From positions 62,001 to 126,000 of the forward strand of contig NZ_JAPFGP010000009.1 of assembly GCF_026241155.1 (NCBI RefSeq): a stretch of DNA of 64,000 nucleotides, written 5' to 3'. Shown in pieces: positions 60,371 to 64,000 of the stretch. The stretch is from Paucibacter sp. PLA-PC-4. Its GTDB lineage: Bacteria > Pseudomonadota > Gammaproteobacteria > Burkholderiales > Burkholderiaceae_C. The translations under genes and the position numbers were made by a program. The notes beneath the pieces were generated by a model, which saw nothing but the letters and a program-made list of their open reading frames with translations, was not told the DNA's origin and made no database searches. Each line of letters starts with the position of its first letter. Positions within the stretch are counted from its first letter, which is position 1.

Positions 60371-61108
60371 ATGCGTTTGTCACAGATTCTTTTTTCCCAA
60401 GGCTTCGGTACCCGCCGCTTGTGTGCTGGCTTGATCTACAACGGTGAGGTCAGCGTCAACGGCGAGGTCATCGAGGACGCCGATGCCGATTTCGAGACCG
60501 AGGGCCTGGAGTTCGTCGTCAGCGGCAAGACCTGGCCCTTTTACGAGAAGGCCCTGATCCTGCTGAACAAGCCGGCCGGCTACGAGTGTTCCCAGAAGCC
60601 TAAGCACCATCCCAGCGTCATGACCTTGCTGCCTGGGCCGCTGCGCGAGCGCAATGTGCAGCCGGTCGGACGGCTCGACGAGGACACCACCGGCCTGCTG
60701 CTGCTGACCGATGACGGCAGCTTGATCCACAAGCTGACCAGCCCCAAGCACCACGTGCCCAAGGTCTACGAAGCGCACTGCAAGCACGAGGTCACGCAGG
60801 AGCAACTCGAGCGGCTGCTGGCGGGGGTTGAACTGCATGAGCCGGACCCGGCGCCTGGCAAGCCCGCACGCAAGGCCGAACAGGCTCGCGCGGAAGGCGC
60901 CGAGGCTTTCGATACAGCGGCTGGCACCCACGGCCTACGCTTGACTTTGATCGAGGGCAAGTACCACCAGGTCAAACGCATGGTCGCGGCGGTCGGCAAC
61001 CGCGTTGAAACACTGCACCGCCCGCAGTTCGGCGCGCTGCTCTTACCTACCGATCTGAAGCCCGGTCAGTGGACCTGGGTCAGCAGCCCAAGCCTGATCA
61101 CACCCTGA
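60371..61108 (+). CDS. 16S rRNA pseudouridine synthase, RsuA family
   Basis: 245 residues. An N-terminal S4-like RNA-binding segment (RLSQILFSQGFGTRRLCAGLIYNGEVSVNG) precedes the catalytic domain with GRLDEDTTGLLLLTDDG (catalytic Asp, about 99-115), LNKPAGYECS and EGKYHQVKRMVAAVGN. RsuA isomerises U516 of 16S rRNA; the match to RsuA rather than RluB/E/F is by overall similarity. Co-transcribed with the P1 peptidase. An insertion rich in Lys, Ala and Glu (about 155-180) interrupts the catalytic domain. Confidence 0.9.
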   Translation: MRLSQILFSQGFGTRRLCAGLIYNGEVSVNGEVIEDADADFETEGLEFVVSGKTWPFYEKALILLNKPAGYECSQKPKHHPSVMTLLPGPLRERNVQPVGRLDEDTTGLLLLTDDGSLIHKLTSPKHHVPKVYEAHCKHEVTQEQLERLLAGVELHEPDPAPGKPARKAEQARAEGAEAFDTAAGTHGLRLTLIEGKYHQVKRMVAAVGNRVETLHRPQFGALLLPTDLKPGQWTWVSSPSLITP

Positions 61109-61113
61109 GTTTC

Positions 61114-61191
61114 CCTAGGCTTTGCAGCGGCCACACCACGCTTGCGGGTTCCTCCTAGGGTGTTTGTCATCGGCGATCTGTAGAACCTAGG
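61114..61191. promoter_or_regulatory. three CCTAGG sites upstream of the hybrid kinase gene
   Basis: The palindrome CCTAGG occurs at 61114-61119, 61154-61159 and 61186-61191, spaced 40 and 32 bases, roughly four and three helical turns. Two of them share CCTAGGG. CTAG is a rare tetranucleotide in proteobacteria, so a cluster of three in a short intergenic region suggests an operator array. No regulator can be named. Confidence 0.4.
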
Positions 61192-61265
61192 GATTGATGC
61201 GGCGAGCGCCTTGCTCGCCGCCACCCGTCGTAGAGTGCCCAGCAAGGGTGCCGCGTCCTAGCTGT

Positions 61266-63098
<1,833 letters not shown>

Positions 63099-63119
63099 GC
63101 CTGCGTAGATAATCCCTGG

Positions 63120-64000
63120 ATGCATGTCTTTCGCGGCTTTCACCATCCCGGCATCGCGCCCGCCTGTGCGCTGACCATCGGCAATTTCGACGGCGTGCAT
63201 CGCGGCCACCAGGCCATGTTGGCACTGCTGAAATCAGAAGCCCTGCATCGCGGTCTGCCGACCTGTGTACTGACCTTTGAGCCGCATCCGCGCGACTTTT
63301 TCGCAGCCAAACTGGGCAAGCCCGAGCTCGCACCGGCCCGTATCGCGCCGCTGCGCGACAAGCTCAGCGAGTTAGAGCGCTGCGGCATCGACCAGGTCGT
63401 CGTGCTGCGTTTCGATGAGTCGCTCGCCTCGCTGAACGCGCAGGACTTCATCCAGCAGGTCTTGCAGCAGGGCCTGGGCGCCAAGTACGTGCTGGTGGGA
63501 GACGATTTCCGCTTCGGCGCCAAGCGCCAAGGTGACTACGCGACGCTGGACGCGGCCGGCCAGCGCATGGGCTTCGATGTCGCTCGCATGATGAGCTACG
63601 AGGTCCATGGACTGCGCGTGTCCAGCTCGGCGGTGCGCGAGGCATTGAGCCAGGGCGACATGGAGGCAGCCGCAAGCCTGCTGGGCCGGCCCTACTCGAT
63701 CTCGGGTCACGTCGTCCATGGCAAGAAGCTGGGCCGGCTGCTGGGCGAATCGACAGCCGGCGCGGCCGATGGCTTTCGTACGCTGAACCTGCGCTTTCCG
63801 CATGACAAGCCGGCCGCTAAGGGCATTTATGCAGTGCGCACCCATGGGTTGACACAGCGCCCGCTGGACGGCGTCGCCTCGCTAGGCGTGCGACCGACCA
63901 TCGAGCATGCCGGCCGAGTGCTGCTGGAAGTGCATTGCCTGGACTGGCCGGCCGAGCTGGGGGCCGACGGGGCCTACGGTAAACTCCTGCGCGTGGAACT
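63120..64000 (+). CDS. ribF: bifunctional riboflavin kinase / FAD synthetase (runs off the window)
   Basis: The frame is open to the right edge, giving 293 codons of a usual total near 310-330. The N-terminal FAD synthetase has TIGNFDGVHRGHQ (about 19-31, nucleotidyltransferase HxGH-like), FEPHPRDFF and VGDDFRFG with SSSAVREAL. The C-terminal riboflavin kinase starts about residue 195 (GRPYSISGHVVHGKKLGRLLG, then SLGVRPTIEHAG). The pair converts riboflavin to FMN and FAD. The ATG lies 21 bases after the kinase stop. Confidence 0.96.
   Translation, partial: MHVFRGFHHPGIAPACALTIGNFDGVHRGHQAMLALLKSEALHRGLPTCVLTFEPHPRDFFAAKLGKPELAPARIAPLRDKLSELERCGIDQVVVLRFDESLASLNAQDFIQQVLQQGLGAKYVLVGDDFRFGAKRQGDYATLDAAGQRMGFDVARMMSYEVHGLRVSSSAVREALSQGDMEAAASLLGRPYSISGHVVHGKKLGRLLGESTAGAADGFRTLNLRFPHDKPAAKGIYAVRTHGLTQRPLDGVASLGVRPTIEHAGRVLLEVHCLDWPAELGADGAYGKLLRVE

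Overview
The window is a high-GC (about two-thirds G+C), densely coded stretch with no rRNA, tRNA, insertion sequence or CRISPR array that I could see. The gene content points to a betaproteobacterium of the order Burkholderiales, probably the Rubrivivax/Roseateles/Paucibacter neighbourhood: PEP-CTERM surface proteins with the PrsT TPR protein, a SiaABCD-type c-di-GMP module, eutBC without a eut microcompartment, and a fused pabBC. Genus is inference.

Region 1 (1-1678): the tail of one LysR regulator, a second complete LysR regulator and a small protein of unknown function. Region 2 (1682-15240, all minus strand) is the most unusual part. It is one tightly packed operon reading: giant cadherin/Ig-like repeat protein, TPR-sulfotransferase fusion, TolC-type outer membrane channel, LapB-type ABC exporter, HlyD-type membrane fusion protein, APS kinase. 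Genes 2 to 6 overlap or nearly touch. The order suggests a type I secretion pathway that exports a large adhesin after, or together with, sulfation: APS kinase would make the sulfate donor PAPS and the sulfotransferase would use it. The nearest described logic is the Xanthomonas Rax system (type I secretion plus tyrosine sulfotransferase), but there the cargo is a small peptide.

Region 3 (15541-23718): ethanolamine ammonia-lyase eutBC; a siaABCD operon (phosphatase, kinase, phospho-switch protein, diguanylate cyclase) whose SiaA has a CBS-type input region instead of a membrane sensor; and a polar amino acid ABC transporter. Region 4 (23849-38322): housekeeping and small-molecule genes, including a LigB-type dioxygenase, a cold-shock/DUF1294 membrane protein, RhlE helicase with a long leader, a histone-H1-like/SWIM/SNF2-like protein with ruined ATPase motifs, pabBC, oligoribonuclease, an M48 protease, pterin dehydratase, rsgA, an SDR, a phosphofructokinase and a single-domain response regulator.

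Region 5 (38349-51736): oligopeptidase A, a coiled-coil periplasmic protein, YaeQ, prolyl oligopeptidase, a GNAT-DUF924 fusion, an acyl-CoA ligase, a degenerate molybdopterin-fold protein coupled to a hybrid histidine kinase, murB, yajQ and a retropepsin-like protease. Region 6 (51806-64000): PrsT, a PEP-CTERM protein with a textbook sigma-54 promoter, two acyl-CoA dehydrogenases, a PEP-CTERM glycerophosphodiester phosphodiesterase with a Pho-box-like promoter, a P1 peptidase, an rRNA pseudouridine synthase, a second hybrid kinase and the start of ribF. Surface attachment recurs: a secreted adhesin, PEP-CTERM proteins, and three c-di-GMP-related functions (SiaD synthesis, YajQ binding, Orn turnover of pGpG).
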